64,000 bases of DNA from Variovorax sp. J22P240 (GTDB taxonomy: Bacteria > Pseudomonadota > Gammaproteobacteria > Burkholderiales > Burkholderiaceae_C). The notes under the pieces are model-generated. The model made no database searches. It saw only the letters and a program-made list of their open reading frames with translations, and was not told the origin of the DNA. The translations under genes and the position numbers were made by a program. Of the stretch, positions 1 to 8,620 are shown in pieces (position 1 is the stretch's first letter; each line of letters begins with the position of its first letter). The DNA is taken from NCBI RefSeq assembly GCF_030316855.1, contig NZ_JASZYR010000001.1, positions 310,001 through 374,000 of the forward strand, in the 5' to 3' direction.

Positions 1-92
1 CGGAGTTGCCCGTAGAGCCCGACGAGGGCCCTGTTACGCCGCCGGGCAGTCCAGTCGATCCAGAGAGTCCGTTCACGGTCCAGCCGGAGTGA
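1..92 (+). CDS. C-terminal end of an unknown protein (partial)
   Basis: An open frame enters from the left edge (first whole codon at 3) and stops at TGA 90-92. The visible 29 residues are rich in proline, glutamate and aspartate, which looks like a disordered acidic tail. The stop lies 26 bases before the next gene on the same strand, so it may share its transcript. The product cannot be named from this fragment. Confidence 0.5.
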   Translation, partial: ELPVEPDEGPVTPPGSPVDPESPFTVQPE

Positions 93-118
93 GCGGATCA
101 GGCGGCTAAGCTCGCGGG

Positions 119-1216
119 ATGGATGAATTCGATTGTGCCGTCATCGGCGCCGGAGTGGTGGGGCTCGCCGTCGCAAGAGCGCTCGCGTTGCAAGGGCGTG
201 ACGTCATCGTGCTGGAGGCCGAAGGCGCCATCGGGACAGGGACGAGTTCCCGCAACAGCGAGGTGATCCACGCTGGCATCTATTACCCGCAGGGCTCGCT
301 GAAGGCGCGGCTGTGCGTAGAGGGCAAGCAGTTGCTCTATGACTATGCCGGACAGCGAGGCCTGCCTCATCGTCGTTGCGGCAAGCTCATCGTGGCCACT
401 GCCGAGCCGCAGGTCGCGCAACTCGACGGCATCATGGCCAAGGCGCGCGCCAACGGCGTGGATGACCTGGTGCTCCTCACGCGCGAGCAGGCCCAGGCGA
501 TGGAGCCGCAACTGGAATGCCTTGCCGCCTTGCACTCGCCGAGCACTGGCATCGTCGACAGCCACGCGTTGATGTTGAGCCTGCAGGGCGATCTTGAAAA
601 CGCCGGCGGGGTCGTGGCATTGAAGTCGAAAGTCGAGCGCGCCGAATGCGCGGACGGATCGGTCATCGTGATGACGCAGGACGGCACGGCCCTGCGTTGC
701 AACACCGTGGTGAACTCCGCAGGGCTGGCGGCGCCTCTGTTGGCCCGCCAGTTTCAGGGGCTTCCCGCGAATGCGGTGCCGTCGGCCTACTACGCCAAGG
801 GCAACTACTTCACCCTGGCGTGCCGGGCACCGTTCAGTCGCCTGATCTATCCGGTGCCGGAGGCCGCGGGCCTGGGCGTGCATCTGACGCTCGACCTGGG
901 CGGTCAGGCCAAGTTCGGCCCAGACGTCCAGTGGGTGGCTTCGCCCGACGACCTGATCGTGGATCCGGCGCGCGGCGACAGTTTTTATGCCGAGGTGCGC
1001 AGGTACTGGCCCGCCTTGCCCGATGGCGTGCTCGTCGCGGGCTACGCAGGCATTCGTCCCAAGATATCCGGGCCGGGCGAAGCAGCGGCCGATTTCAGGA
1101 TCGAAGGGCCGTCCACCCACGGTGTGCCGGGGCTGGTCAACCTGTTCGGGATCGAGTCACCGGGGCTGACCAGCAGCCTTGCCATTGGCCGCCATGTGGC
1201 CGAACTGCTGTCGTAG
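119..1216 (+). CDS. FAD-dependent oxidoreductase, L-2-hydroxyglutarate oxidase-like
   Basis: A 365-residue protein of the D-amino-acid oxidase/glycerol-3-phosphate dehydrogenase fold. The FAD dinucleotide motif G-A-G-V-V-G is at residues 10-15, followed by an acidic strand end (VLEAE near 35). The block [14 protein letters not shown] is typical of the L-2-hydroxyglutarate dehydrogenase/LhgO group, and GYAGIRPKI and [16 protein letters not shown] near the C-terminus fit the same group. Known members oxidise L-2-hydroxyglutarate to 2-oxoglutarate and pass electrons to oxygen or the respiratory chain; the exact substrate here is inferred. Length is about 30 residues below E. coli LhgO. No signal peptide is seen. 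The next gene starts 91 bases on. Confidence 0.85.
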   Translation: MDEFDCAVIGAGVVGLAVARALALQGRDVIVLEAEGAIGTGTSSRNSEVIHAGIYYPQGSLKARLCVEGKQLLYDYAGQRGLPHRRCGKLIVATAEPQVAQLDGIMAKARANGVDDLVLLTREQAQAMEPQLECLAALHSPSTGIVDSHALMLSLQGDLENAGGVVALKSKVERAECADGSVIVMTQDGTALRCNTVVNSAGLAAPLLARQFQGLPANAVPSAYYAKGNYFTLACRAPFSRLIYPVPEAAGLGVHLTLDLGGQAKFGPDVQWVASPDDLIVDPARGDSFYAEVRRYWPALPDGVLVAGYAGIRPKISGPGEAAADFRIEGPSTHGVPGLVNLFGIESPGLTSSLAIGRHVAELLS

Positions 1217-1307
1217 ATGCGCGAGGGCATGTACCATGGAACGGCACGCCGCTGTCGGCGTGGAGCCGCCGGCGCGGTGCCGGCGCGACCGAGGAGGACC
1301 TTTTTCA

Positions 1308-1616
1308 ATGACTGCATCCACCAATCTCGAAGCCGCGGCCAACGCCGTGGCTGAAGATATCGCGAGCGACGTCCGTGGCGTGCTCGCAAGCAAAGATCTC
1401 GACTCCGTGCCTCACATCAAGGCGCTGCGTCAGCGCATCGACAGCAAATTGGCGATCGCGCGTGAACTCGCGGCTGAGAAGAGCCGTGTTGCCGCCCAGA
1501 AGGCCCGCGAAGCAGCCAATACGGCCAATGCCTACGCTCATGACGAGCCCTGGCAGATCGCCGGCGCCGCGCTGGCGGTGGGCGTGCTGGTGGGCCTGCT
1601 GCTTGGCCGCCGCTGA
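1308..1616 (+). CDS. DUF883 family (YqjD/ElaB-like) membrane-anchored protein
   Basis: A 102-residue protein. The start at 1308 is chosen because a strong ribosome site GAGGAGG (1291-1297) precedes it; the longer open frame from 1179 overlaps the previous gene and has no such site. Most of the chain is a charged amphipathic helix rich in Ala, Glu, Lys and Arg. It ends in one hydrophobic segment (about residues 80-99, glycine-rich) and GRR. This is the layout of YqjD/ElaB proteins, C-tail-anchored inner-membrane proteins that in E. coli bind ribosomes in stationary phase. It pairs with the YqjE-like gene starting 33 bases later, as yqjD-yqjE do in many proteobacteria. Confidence 0.85.
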   Translation: MTASTNLEAAANAVAEDIASDVRGVLASKDLDSVPHIKALRQRIDSKLAIARELAAEKSRVAAQKAREAANTANAYAHDEPWQIAGAALAVGVLVGLLLGRR

Positions 1617-1649
1617 GCGCAACGCACCCGGCGCCCGCGGGGGCCGCCG

Positions 1650-2342
1650 ATGAGGGTGTCGAGTCTCTTCGGGCTCAAGGGTTACCTGCGCCGATTGCGC
1701 ATCCTGGCGGGTGAAGGCGCACTGGCTGCCGAAGACCGGGCGCAGCTTCTGCGATTCGCGTGGCAGGACGAGAGAAAGCGCCTCAAGAGTATCCTGGGAC
1801 TGGTGATTGCGGTCATCGGACTCACGACCGTTGCCATCGCGTTGCTGTCCGTGGCGATCGTCGTGCATTTCTGGGAGACGCCGCACCGCATCACAGCAGC
1901 CTGGTTGATGGCCGCGATGTGGGTTGGGCTCTGGTTGGCGGCGGTAGTCGTTTTGATGTCCATGCTGAGCAAATCTTCGGAAGCGTTCGATCCGGCGCGC
2001 GAGGCGTTCGAGCGCGACTTGGCATGGATCCAGGAGAGCCTCGGTCGTCAGCGAAGTGAAGACGCGGCGCGCCAAGAACGACCCGCAACTCGCGAGGAAC
2101 TGCTCGCACGCATCGAGCGCCAGCGCGAGCGCATCGCGACGCTCCAGGCTGCTGCTACGGGAGCGGGTGAGGCACCGTCGCCCCGAGCGGACGAATCCGC
2201 GAGTGCCACGGCCATGCGCCTGGCGCGCGAGCATCCCATCGCAACCGGTGTGGCGGCTGCAACCGTCGTGGCAGTCGTGGGGCCGCGTCGCCTCGTGCGC
2301 TGGGCATCCGTGATCGTTCCGGTGATCTGGCGGATGCGTTGA
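1650..2342 (+). CDS. YqjE-like phage-holin-superfamily membrane protein with a YqjK-like tail
   Basis: A 230-residue protein. The first half (to about residue 135) has an amphipathic start and two adjacent hydrophobic segments (about 48-73 and 82-105), as in YqjE. The second half contains REELLARIERQRERI followed by a helix, then a hydrophobic stretch ending in G-P-R-R-L-V-R-W. That pattern resembles the separate small protein YqjK, so this gene looks like a fusion of YqjE and YqjK. It follows the YqjD-like gene, which supports the assignment. Function is not established beyond membrane and stationary-phase association in E. coli. It ends 10 bases before the convergent end of pyrD. Confidence 0.75.
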   Translation: MRVSSLFGLKGYLRRLRILAGEGALAAEDRAQLLRFAWQDERKRLKSILGLVIAVIGLTTVAIALLSVAIVVHFWETPHRITAAWLMAAMWVGLWLAAVVVLMSMLSKSSEAFDPAREAFERDLAWIQESLGRQRSEDAARQERPATREELLARIERQRERIATLQAAATGAGEAPSPRADESASATAMRLAREHPIATGVAAATVVAVVGPRRLVRWASVIVPVIWRMR

Positions 2343-2352
2343 TTGCCGGCGC

Positions 2353-3420
2353 TCAGGCCCGGCGCTTGCGCAGTGCCTGGGCCGCCTGGTGGACCAGCGC
2401 CGGCCCCCGATAGATCAGTCCGGTGTAGATCTGCACGAGATCGGCGCCGGCGTCGATCTTGGCCTGTGCATCCGCGGCGTTCAGGACGCCCCCCACACCG
2501 ATGATCGGATATCTGGGTCCCAACTCCGCTCGCAATTGGCCGATCACGCGGTTGCTCGCTTCCTTGACCGGCGCACCCGAGAGGCCGCCGGTTTCATTGG
2601 CATGGGGCAGTCCTGCCACTGCGTCGCGCGCGAGGGTGGTGTTGGTGGCGATCACACCGTCCATCCCGTGGCGCTGAAGCGTGGCCGCGATCACCTTGAC
2701 CTGGGCCGCGTCGAGGTCCGGCGCGATCTTCACGAAGAGAGGAACGCGTCTGCCTTGTCGTGCGGCCAGTGCCTCGCGCTTGTCCGCCACCGCGCCGAGC
2801 AGCGCGTCAAGCGCCTCGTCGCTTTGGAGTGACCGCAGGTTGGCCGTGTTGGGGCTCGAGATGTTGATGGTCACGTAGTCCGAGTGGGGATACACGCCGT
2901 CCAGGCAGATCAGGTAGTCGTCCACCGCCCGCTCGATCGGCGTGGCCGCGTTCTTCCCGATGTTGAGGCCGAGCAGCATCGGTGCCCGGGACGTATTGCG
3001 GCGAAAGCGCGCACGCTGGACGTTGGCGATGAAGGCTTCGAGCCCGTCGTTGTTGAAGCCGAGTCGGTTGATCAGCGCATCGCGCTGCGGCAGGCGGAAC
3101 ATGCGCGGCTTCGGGTTGCCCGGCTGTGGCTTCGGCGTGACGGTCCCGACCTCCACGAAGCCGAAGCCCATCGCGGCAAAGGCGTCGATGCAGCGCGCGT
3201 TCTTGTCGAGGCCGGCCGCGAGTCCGATGCGGTTCGGAAACTGCAGCCCGGCGACGGTGATCCTGTCGTCCACGCGCGGCGCCGCGTAAGCGCAGGCCAG
3301 CGGTGTGTTCTGCGTGCGCGCCAGCGCGTCGAGCGTCAGCTCATGGGCGTGCTCGGGGTCGAATCCAAAGAGGAAGGGTCGGGCAAGCCCGTAAAGTGAA
3401 GAGGGCAACAGCAGGGGCAT
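2353..3420 (-). CDS. pyrD: Dihydroorotate dehydrogenase (quinone), class 2
   Basis: A 355-residue enzyme oxidising dihydroorotate to orotate in pyrimidine synthesis and reducing quinone at the inner membrane. The N-terminal amphipathic stretch ([22 protein letters not shown]) is the membrane-binding extension of class 2 enzymes. The barrel shows [37 protein letters not shown], the active-site segment NISSPNT, FVKIAPD, NTT and the phosphate-binding GVGGV, all class 2 landmarks. Length is near that of E. coli PyrD (336). It is divergent from rpiA with only 40 bases between the starts, so the two promoters must be compact or overlap. Confidence 0.97.
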   Translation of the reverse strand: MPLLLPSSLYGLARPFLFGFDPEHAHELTLDALARTQNTPLACAYAAPRVDDRITVAGLQFPNRIGLAAGLDKNARCIDAFAAMGFGFVEVGTVTPKPQPGNPKPRMFRLPQRDALINRLGFNNDGLEAFIANVQRARFRRNTSRAPMLLGLNIGKNAATPIERAVDDYLICLDGVYPHSDYVTINISSPNTANLRSLQSDEALDALLGAVADKREALAARQGRRVPLFVKIAPDLDAAQVKVIAATLQRHGMDGVIATNTTLARDAVAGLPHANETGGLSGAPVKEASNRVIGQLRAELGPRYPIIGVGGVLNAADAQAKIDAGADLVQIYTGLIYRGPALVHQAAQALRKRRA

Positions 3421-3460
3421 CGGATAATTCTCGACTTCAATCAGCCAAGGATTCTCTCCG

Positions 3461-4162
3461 ATGACCTCACCCGCCCCAGCTCCCGCCTTGACTCAGGACG
3501 AACTCAAGGCACAGGTCGGTCGCGCCGCGCTGGACTACGTGGTGAAGGGCCAGATCGTCGGCGTCGGCACGGGTTCGACCGTGAACAAGTTCATCGACGC
3601 TCTCGCGACGATCAAAGGAGACATCCGGGGCGCGGTGTCGAGTTCGGTGGCATCGACGGAGCGCCTGCGTGCCTTGGGCATCCCGGTGTTCGACAGCAAC
3701 GAGGTCGAGGAACTGGCGGTCTACATCGACGGCGCGGACGAGATCGACGGCCGCGGCTACATGATCAAGGGAGGTGGCGCCGCGCTCACGCGCGAGAAGA
3801 TCGTTGCCGCCCAGTCCAAGCGCTTCGTGTGCATCGCCGATGCATCCAAGCTCGTGAACACGCTGGGCGCCTTCCCGCTGCCGGTCGAAGTGATTCCGAT
3901 GGCGGTGCAGCGCGTGATTCGGCAGTTCACGCGCCTGGGCGGCCTGGCGCAGGTCCGCGAGAAGGACGGCGTGCCACTGATTACCGACAACGGCCAGCAC
4001 ATCGTCGACGTGACCGGCCTGAGGATCCCCGACCCGCTCGGCTTCGAGAGCGAGGTGAATCAGTGGCCGGGCGTGGTGACGGTGGGCGTCTTCGCGCACC
4101 AGCGCGCCAGCGTGTGCCTCCTGGGCACGTCGACGGGCGTGAGAACCATGCGCTTCAACTGA
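3461..4162 (+). CDS. rpiA: Ribose-5-phosphate isomerase A
   Basis: A 233-residue enzyme interconverting ribose 5-phosphate and ribulose 5-phosphate. It shows the phosphate loop G-V-G-T-G-S-T, the DGADEID block, the catalytic [12 protein letters not shown] segment and [11 protein letters not shown]. Length is slightly above E. coli RpiA (219) because of a short Pro/Ala-rich N-terminus. The sequence AAGGA lies about 10 bases before the ATG. It is divergent from pyrD, so two nucleotide-precursor genes share a 40-base control region. Confidence 0.97.
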   Translation: MTSPAPAPALTQDELKAQVGRAALDYVVKGQIVGVGTGSTVNKFIDALATIKGDIRGAVSSSVASTERLRALGIPVFDSNEVEELAVYIDGADEIDGRGYMIKGGGAALTREKIVAAQSKRFVCIADASKLVNTLGAFPLPVEVIPMAVQRVIRQFTRLGGLAQVREKDGVPLITDNGQHIVDVTGLRIPDPLGFESEVNQWPGVVTVGVFAHQRASVCLLGTSTGVRTMRFN

Positions 4163-4188
4163 GCAGCGCAGGCGGCACCAGCGTTGCG

Positions 4189-4815
4189 TCAGAACTTGAT
4201 GCCGGCGGGGTTGCTCGGGGTCGGTCCGCTCGCTGCAGCAGGTGCCGGTGCGGGCGCTGCCGCCGGTGCGGGCGCTGCGGGCGCGGGCTGCGCCGCAGGT
4301 TGCAAGGCGACCAGGGGTTGCGCCGGCGGATTGCGGTAGCCCGGCGGCAACTGGGCGCTTTTGGGATAGCCCGCCGCATCGAGGTATTGCGACCACTCGG
4401 CATCCGAGAAGCCCTTGAGTTGCTGCGCGCCGATCGTGACCAAGGGAAGGGAGCTCTGGCTGCTCAGACGCTGCAGGGCGCCGATGTCCTCGTTGGTCTT
4501 GACGGTGCGTTCCTCGAAAGGCACGCCGCGCGCGATCAACAGCGAGCGGCCGGCACCGCAAGGGCCGCATTCGTCCCCGGTGTAAAGCGTGACCGGATAG
4601 CGTTGAGCCACTTGCCGCAATTCGTAAGGAAGGGCCGAATTCGTGCTTATCGAGCTGCCGGAGCGAGGCGCCGCGGGCTGGGCATTGGCAGCCGGCGGTT
4701 GGTCGGAGAAGGTGACCTTGCCGTTCTTGTCGACATTGCGGTAGACCGGCTGCGCGAGCGCGGCGCAAGCGACCGCCAGTAAGGTGAGGCCCGAGAGGGC
4801 GGCGTTGAGCTTCAT
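4189..4815 (-). CDS. Exported DUF4124/glutaredoxin-like protein
   Basis: A 208-residue protein with an N-terminal signal peptide (to about residue 21, ending A-L-A-Q). A short DUF4124-type segment follows (PVYRNVDKNGKVTFSDQPP). A glutaredoxin-like domain starts near residue 73 with YTGDECGPCGAG, where C-x-x-C would be the redox pair, and continues with GVPFEERTVKTNEDI and SLPLVTIG, the usual glutaredoxin cis-Pro region. The last 40 residues are Ala/Pro repeats and probably disordered. A role in periplasmic thiol chemistry is inferred; no partner is adjacent. Confidence 0.8.
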   Translation of the reverse strand: MKLNAALSGLTLLAVACAALAQPVYRNVDKNGKVTFSDQPPAANAQPAAPRSGSSISTNSALPYELRQVAQRYPVTLYTGDECGPCGAGRSLLIARGVPFEERTVKTNEDIGALQRLSSQSSLPLVTIGAQQLKGFSDAEWSQYLDAAGYPKSAQLPPGYRNPPAQPLVALQPAAQPAPAAPAPAAAPAPAPAAASGPTPSNPAGIKF

Positions 4816-4881
4816 CGATGACTACTCCCGAAATCGGATGTAACGAAGTATCTCAGGGTCTGCCGGCAACGCCGTCGTTTC

Positions 4882-6930
4882 TCAAGCGGTCTGGGCCTCT
4901 GCCATCCCCTGATGTCGCAACAGCGCATCGAGTTGAGGTTCGCGGCCGCGGAAAGCCTTGAAGGATTCCATCGCGGTGCGGCTGCCGCCTGCCTCCAGGA
5001 TGGCCTGGCGGTACTTCCGTCCGGTCTCGATGCTGGGTTCGCCATTGACGCCGGCGGTCTCCTCGAAGGCCGCGTAGGCGTCGGCGCTGAGGACCTCGGC
5101 CCACTTGTAGCTGTAGTAGCCGGCCGCGTAGCCGCCCGAGAAGATGTGGCTGAAGGTGTTGGGCGTGCGGCTGAAGGGGGGCGCCGGCATGACCGCGACT
5201 TCGCTGCGCACCTTGCCGAGCAACGCCAGCACATCGCCTGGCTTGGCCGTGGCAGCGTCATATTCAGTGTGCAAAAGCATGTCGAATAGCGAGAACTCGA
5301 TCTGGCGCAGGGTCTGCAGGCCGCTCTGGAAGTTCTTGGCCGCCGTCATCTTGTCGAAGAGGGCGCGCGGCAAAGGCTCGCCGGTGTCGACGTGCGAGGT
5401 CATGTGGGCGAGAACGTCCCACTCCCAGCAGAAGTTCTCCATGAACTGGCTCGGCAGTTCGACCGCGTCCCACTCGACACCGCTGATACCCGACACGTCG
5501 CGCTCGTTGATCTGCGTGAGCATGTGGTGCAGGCCATGGCCGAACTCGTGGAAGAGCGTGGTCACGTCGTCGTGCGTGAGCAGCGGCGGCTTGCCGTCGA
5601 CGCCCTCGGCGAAGTTGCACACCAGCTGCGCGACGGGCGTCTGCAGGGTGCCGGTATCCGGGCGCAGCCAGCGAGCGCGCACGTCGTCCATCCACGCGCC
5701 ACCGCGCTTGGCGGCACGGGCGGACGGGTCGAGGTAGAACTGGCCGACCTTTTCCCCGGCGCGCTCGATTCGGTAGAACTCGACGCTCGGGTGCCACACG
5801 GGTGCGCTGTCCCGGCGGATCGACACTTCGAACAGCGTCTCGACGATCTTGAACAGTCCCGCCATGACTTTCGGCGCGGTGAAGTACTGCTTGACCTCCT
5901 GCTCGCTGAAGGCATAGCGCGCTTCCTTGAGCTTTTCGCCGATGTAGCTCCAGTCCCAGGGCTGCGGATCGAGGATACCGAGTTGCTCGGCCGCGAATGC
6001 GCGCAGGTCGGCCAGATCGCGCTCGCCGTAGGGCTTGGCCTTGGTGGCCAGATCGCGCAGGAACTTGACGACCTGGTCGCCCGATTCAGCCATCTTCGGC
6101 ACGATGGAAAGCTCGCCGAAGTTGGGATAGCCGAGCAGCCTGGCTTCCTCCTGCCGCAACGCGAGGATCTCGCGGATCAGCTCGGTGTTGTCGAAGGCCG
6201 GATCGCCGAACTCGCTGGCACGCGTCACGTAGGCACGGTAGAGCCTTTCGCGCAGTGCGCTGCTCTTGGCAAACTGCATGACCGGCAGGTAGGAGGGCAT
6301 CTTCAGCGTGAGCTTGAAGCCGTCCTTGCCTTCCGCTTCGGCGGCCGCGCGCGCTCCGCTGACGACGTCCTCGGGCAGGCCTTCGAGTTCGTCGGCCTGT
6401 GCGTACCAGGCGAAGGCGTCGGTCGCATCGAGTGCGTTTTCGCTGAACTTCTGGCTCAGTTCGGCCTGGCGTTCCTGGATTTCCGCGAAGCGCGTCTTGG
6501 CGACGCCCTGCAGTTCGGCTCCACCGAGTACGAAGTTGCGGATCGCATTGCGATGGGCCTGGCGTTGTTCGGTGTTGAGCGTGGCTGGATCAATGGCCTT
6601 GTACTTGGCGTAGAGCCGCTCGTCGGATCCGAGCCGTGTCCAGAAGGCCGTGACCCGCGGCATGGCCTCGTTGTACGCGGCGCGCAATTCGGGCGTGTCG
6701 GCGACGGCGTTGAGATGCCCCACGGCACCCCATGCGCGGCTGAAGCGCTCCGAAGCTACGTCGAGCACCCTGGAGATCGTCATCCAGTCGGCCGGGAACT
6801 CCGGTGCCGTCACGGTTTGCAGCGCCGCCTCGGCATCAGCCAGGAGCGTATCGACGGCAGGCGCCACCTGCTCGGGCGTGATCCGATCGAACAGCGGGAG
6901 ATCAGTGAAGTCGAGAAGCGGGTTGGTCAT
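4882..6930 (-). CDS. prlC: Oligopeptidase A (M3 family metallopeptidase)
   Basis: A 682-residue cytoplasmic zinc peptidase that degrades short peptides, including cleaved signal peptides in E. coli. The zinc motif H-E-F-G-H is in TLFHEFGHGLHHML, with the downstream glutamate in ELPSQFMENFCWE and the C-terminal GYAAGYYSYKWAEVLSAD typical of M3A. The start chosen is the ATG at 6930 (MTNPLLDFTDLP), which matches the family N-terminus; the open frame continues upstream through the intergenic repeat, but that part has no homology character. It lies downstream of folD on the same strand, separated by 130 bases that hold the repeat. Confidence 0.95.
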   Translation of the reverse strand: MTNPLLDFTDLPLFDRITPEQVAPAVDTLLADAEAALQTVTAPEFPADWMTISRVLDVASERFSRAWGAVGHLNAVADTPELRAAYNEAMPRVTAFWTRLGSDERLYAKYKAIDPATLNTEQRQAHRNAIRNFVLGGAELQGVAKTRFAEIQERQAELSQKFSENALDATDAFAWYAQADELEGLPEDVVSGARAAAEAEGKDGFKLTLKMPSYLPVMQFAKSSALRERLYRAYVTRASEFGDPAFDNTELIREILALRQEEARLLGYPNFGELSIVPKMAESGDQVVKFLRDLATKAKPYGERDLADLRAFAAEQLGILDPQPWDWSYIGEKLKEARYAFSEQEVKQYFTAPKVMAGLFKIVETLFEVSIRRDSAPVWHPSVEFYRIERAGEKVGQFYLDPSARAAKRGGAWMDDVRARWLRPDTGTLQTPVAQLVCNFAEGVDGKPPLLTHDDVTTLFHEFGHGLHHMLTQINERDVSGISGVEWDAVELPSQFMENFCWEWDVLAHMTSHVDTGEPLPRALFDKMTAAKNFQSGLQTLRQIEFSLFDMLLHTEYDAATAKPGDVLALLGKVRSEVAVMPAPPFSRTPNTFSHIFSGGYAAGYYSYKWAEVLSADAYAAFEETAGVNGEPSIETGRKYRQAILEAGGSRTAMESFKAFRGREPQLDALLRHQGMAEAQTA

Positions 6931-6972
6931 AGGTAAGTTTCCAGGGCGAGCGGAGCAAGGCCCCTTCGGGAA

Positions 6973-7057
6973 CCACCGCGGATCCGGCTTCGCCGGGCCG
7001 CCGGTGGTGCCCCTCGAGGGGGAGGCGGCTACACGAAGTGAGCAAGCAACGGGGTGA
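6973..7057. repeat. Dispersed intergenic repeat, copy A
   Basis: An 85-base GC-rich element between the start of prlC and the end of folD. It aligns with a second copy at 58487-58573. Shared features in order are ACCGCGGA, a CCGGC hairpin arm, a stem with CCCC on one side and GGGG on the other (here the perfect palindrome CCCCTCGAGGGG, 7010-7021), then GGCGGCTACACGAAGTG and a GCAAGC block. In the other copy the central stem is built from different bases but still pairs, which suggests selection on RNA or DNA structure. I associate this repeat type with Comamonadaceae genomes. Confidence 0.7.
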
Positions 7058-7060
7058 TTC

Positions 7061-7912
7061 CTAGTTTGCGGCGCGTTCTGCCGCTTCAAGGGTGTTGGCG
7101 AGCAGCATGGCGCGGGTCATCGGGCCCACGCCGCCGGGGACGGGAGTGATCCAGCCCGCGACTTCCTTGACGCCGTCGAAGTCCACGTCGCCCGCGAGCT
7201 TGCCGTCGTCCTTGCGGTTCATGCCAACGTCGACGACCACCGCGCCGGGCTTCACCATATCTGCGGTCAGGATGTTGCGCTTGCCGACCGCGGCGACGAC
7301 CACGTCGGCCTGACGGGTGACGGCGGCGAGATCTTTCGTCGCGCTGTGGCAGATGGTCACCGTGGCGTTCTTCGCCAACAGCATCATGGCCATGGGCTTG
7401 CCGACGATGTTGCTGCGGCCGATCACGACCGCGTGCTTGCCGCGCAGGTCGTAGCCGATCCATTCGAGCATCTTCATGCACCCGTGCGGCGTGCAGGGCC
7501 AGAAGCCCGGCTGGCCCACCATCAGCGCGCCTGCGCTGGCGACGTGGAATCCGTCCACGTCCTTCGCTGGCGAAATGGCCTCGATGACCCGATGGCTGTC
7601 CATGTGCGGCGGCAGCGGGAGTTGCACCAGGATGCCGTGCACCTTGGGGTCTTCGTTCAAGGCGTGGATGCGCGCGAGCAGGTCGGCTTCGGTCAAGGAG
7701 GCGGGATAGCGCTCGAGATTCGCGGTCAGTCCGGTTTCGCTGCTGTCGTTGACCTTGTGCTTGACGTAGACCTGGCTGGCAGGATCGTCGCCGACCAGGA
7801 CGATCGCAAGCGTCGGTTCGATCCCCCGTGCCTTGAGTGCTCCAATGCGGCCAGCCACTTCGGCGCGGATTTTTCGGGACAGCGCGTTGCCGTCGATCAG
7901 TTGGGCGGTCAT
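7061..7912 (-). CDS. folD: Bifunctional methylenetetrahydrofolate dehydrogenase/methenyltetrahydrofolate cyclohydrolase
   Basis: A 283-residue cytoplasmic enzyme converting 5,10-methylene-THF to 10-formyl-THF with NADP. The catalytic lysine region is VYVKHK, the folate loop is [10 protein letters not shown], and the NADP-binding block is [17 protein letters not shown]. The C-terminal signature [13 protein letters not shown] is complete. The ATG at 7912 (MTAQLIDG) matches the family start; an ATG 18 bases further upstream would add only six residues. It sits between the regulator gene at 7991 and prlC, all on the same strand. Confidence 0.97.
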   Translation of the reverse strand: MTAQLIDGNALSRKIRAEVAGRIGALKARGIEPTLAIVLVGDDPASQVYVKHKVNDSSETGLTANLERYPASLTEADLLARIHALNEDPKVHGILVQLPLPPHMDSHRVIEAISPAKDVDGFHVASAGALMVGQPGFWPCTPHGCMKMLEWIGYDLRGKHAVVIGRSNIVGKPMAMMLLAKNATVTICHSATKDLAAVTRQADVVVAAVGKRNILTADMVKPGAVVVDVGMNRKDDGKLAGDVDFDGVKEVAGWITPVPGGVGPMTRAMLLANTLEAAERAAN

Positions 7913-7990
7913 CGAATTTTGGATTTCCAAGTAGAAACGCCCGCTTGCGCAGGCGTGGAAGGCTGGTGGTGTCCGTTGCTCGAACGGCGG

Positions 7991-8620
7991 CTAGGCCTTG
8001 GCCGGGGCGGCCTGCCCAAGCGCAATCTTGAGCAGGTCGGCCACCGTGTTGGCGTTGAGCTTTTCCATGATGTTGGCGCGGTGCGCCTCCACCGTCTTGA
8101 TGCTGATGCCGAGGTCGTCGGCGATTTGCTTGTTCAGCCGGCCTGCCACGATGCGTTCGAGCACCTGCGCCTCGCGGCCGGTGAGCTTCGACAGCAGCGC
8201 ATCGCGGCTGGCGGATTGCTGGTGCTGCGCAAAAGCGCCGCGCGCGTGCTCGAGCATGCGCTCGACCAGCGCCACAAGGGCCTCGTCGTTGAAGGGCTTC
8301 TGGATGAAATCCATTGCACCCTTCTTCATGCTGTCCACCGCCATCGGCACGTCGCCATGGCCGGTGATCACGACAATCGGCAGGGGCGATCGCCGCTCGA
8401 TCAGGCGGTCCTGCAACTCGATGCCCGACATGCCGCCCATGCGGATGTCGACGATCAGGCAGGCGACTTCGCGCGGGTCATAGCGGGAGAGAAACGATTC
8501 GGCGGAGTCGAAGCAGCGGACCCGGTAGTCCTTGCCTTCGAGCAGCCATTGCAGCGAATCGCGAACCGCTTCGTCGTCGTCGACGACATAGACGGTGCCC
8601 TTCTTGGGAATCAAACTCAT
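7991..8620 (-). CDS. FixJ-type response regulator with LuxR helix-turn-helix
   Basis: A 209-residue regulator. The receiver domain occupies residues about 8-125, with the acidic pocket DDD at 14-16, the phosphoacceptor D58 in LIVDIRM and a lysine in QKPF. The C-terminal LuxR-type helix-turn-helix (about 140-200) contains LTGREAQVLERIVAG, NKQIADDLGISIKTVEAHRANIMEKL. This is the FixJ/TtrR/NarL-type output class. Its ATG overlaps the stop of the upstream kinase as ATGA (8617-8620), so the two are translationally coupled. The pair is divergent from the pyruvate dehydrogenase operon, which makes that operon a candidate target (inference). Confidence 0.93.
   Translation of the reverse strand: MSLIPKKGTVYVVDDDEAVRDSLQWLLEGKDYRVRCFDSAESFLSRYDPREVACLIVDIRMGGMSGIELQDRLIERRSPLPIVVITGHGDVPMAVDSMKKGAMDFIQKPFNDEALVALVERMLEHARGAFAQHQQSASRDALLSKLTGREAQVLERIVAGRLNKQIADDLGISIKTVEAHRANIMEKLNANTVADLLKIALGQAAPAKA

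Noticed and set aside
1179..1307. N-terminal extension of the DUF883 protein to 1179
   Set aside because: It overlaps the oxidoreductase gene and lacks a ribosome site, while GAGGAGG precedes the ATG at 1308.
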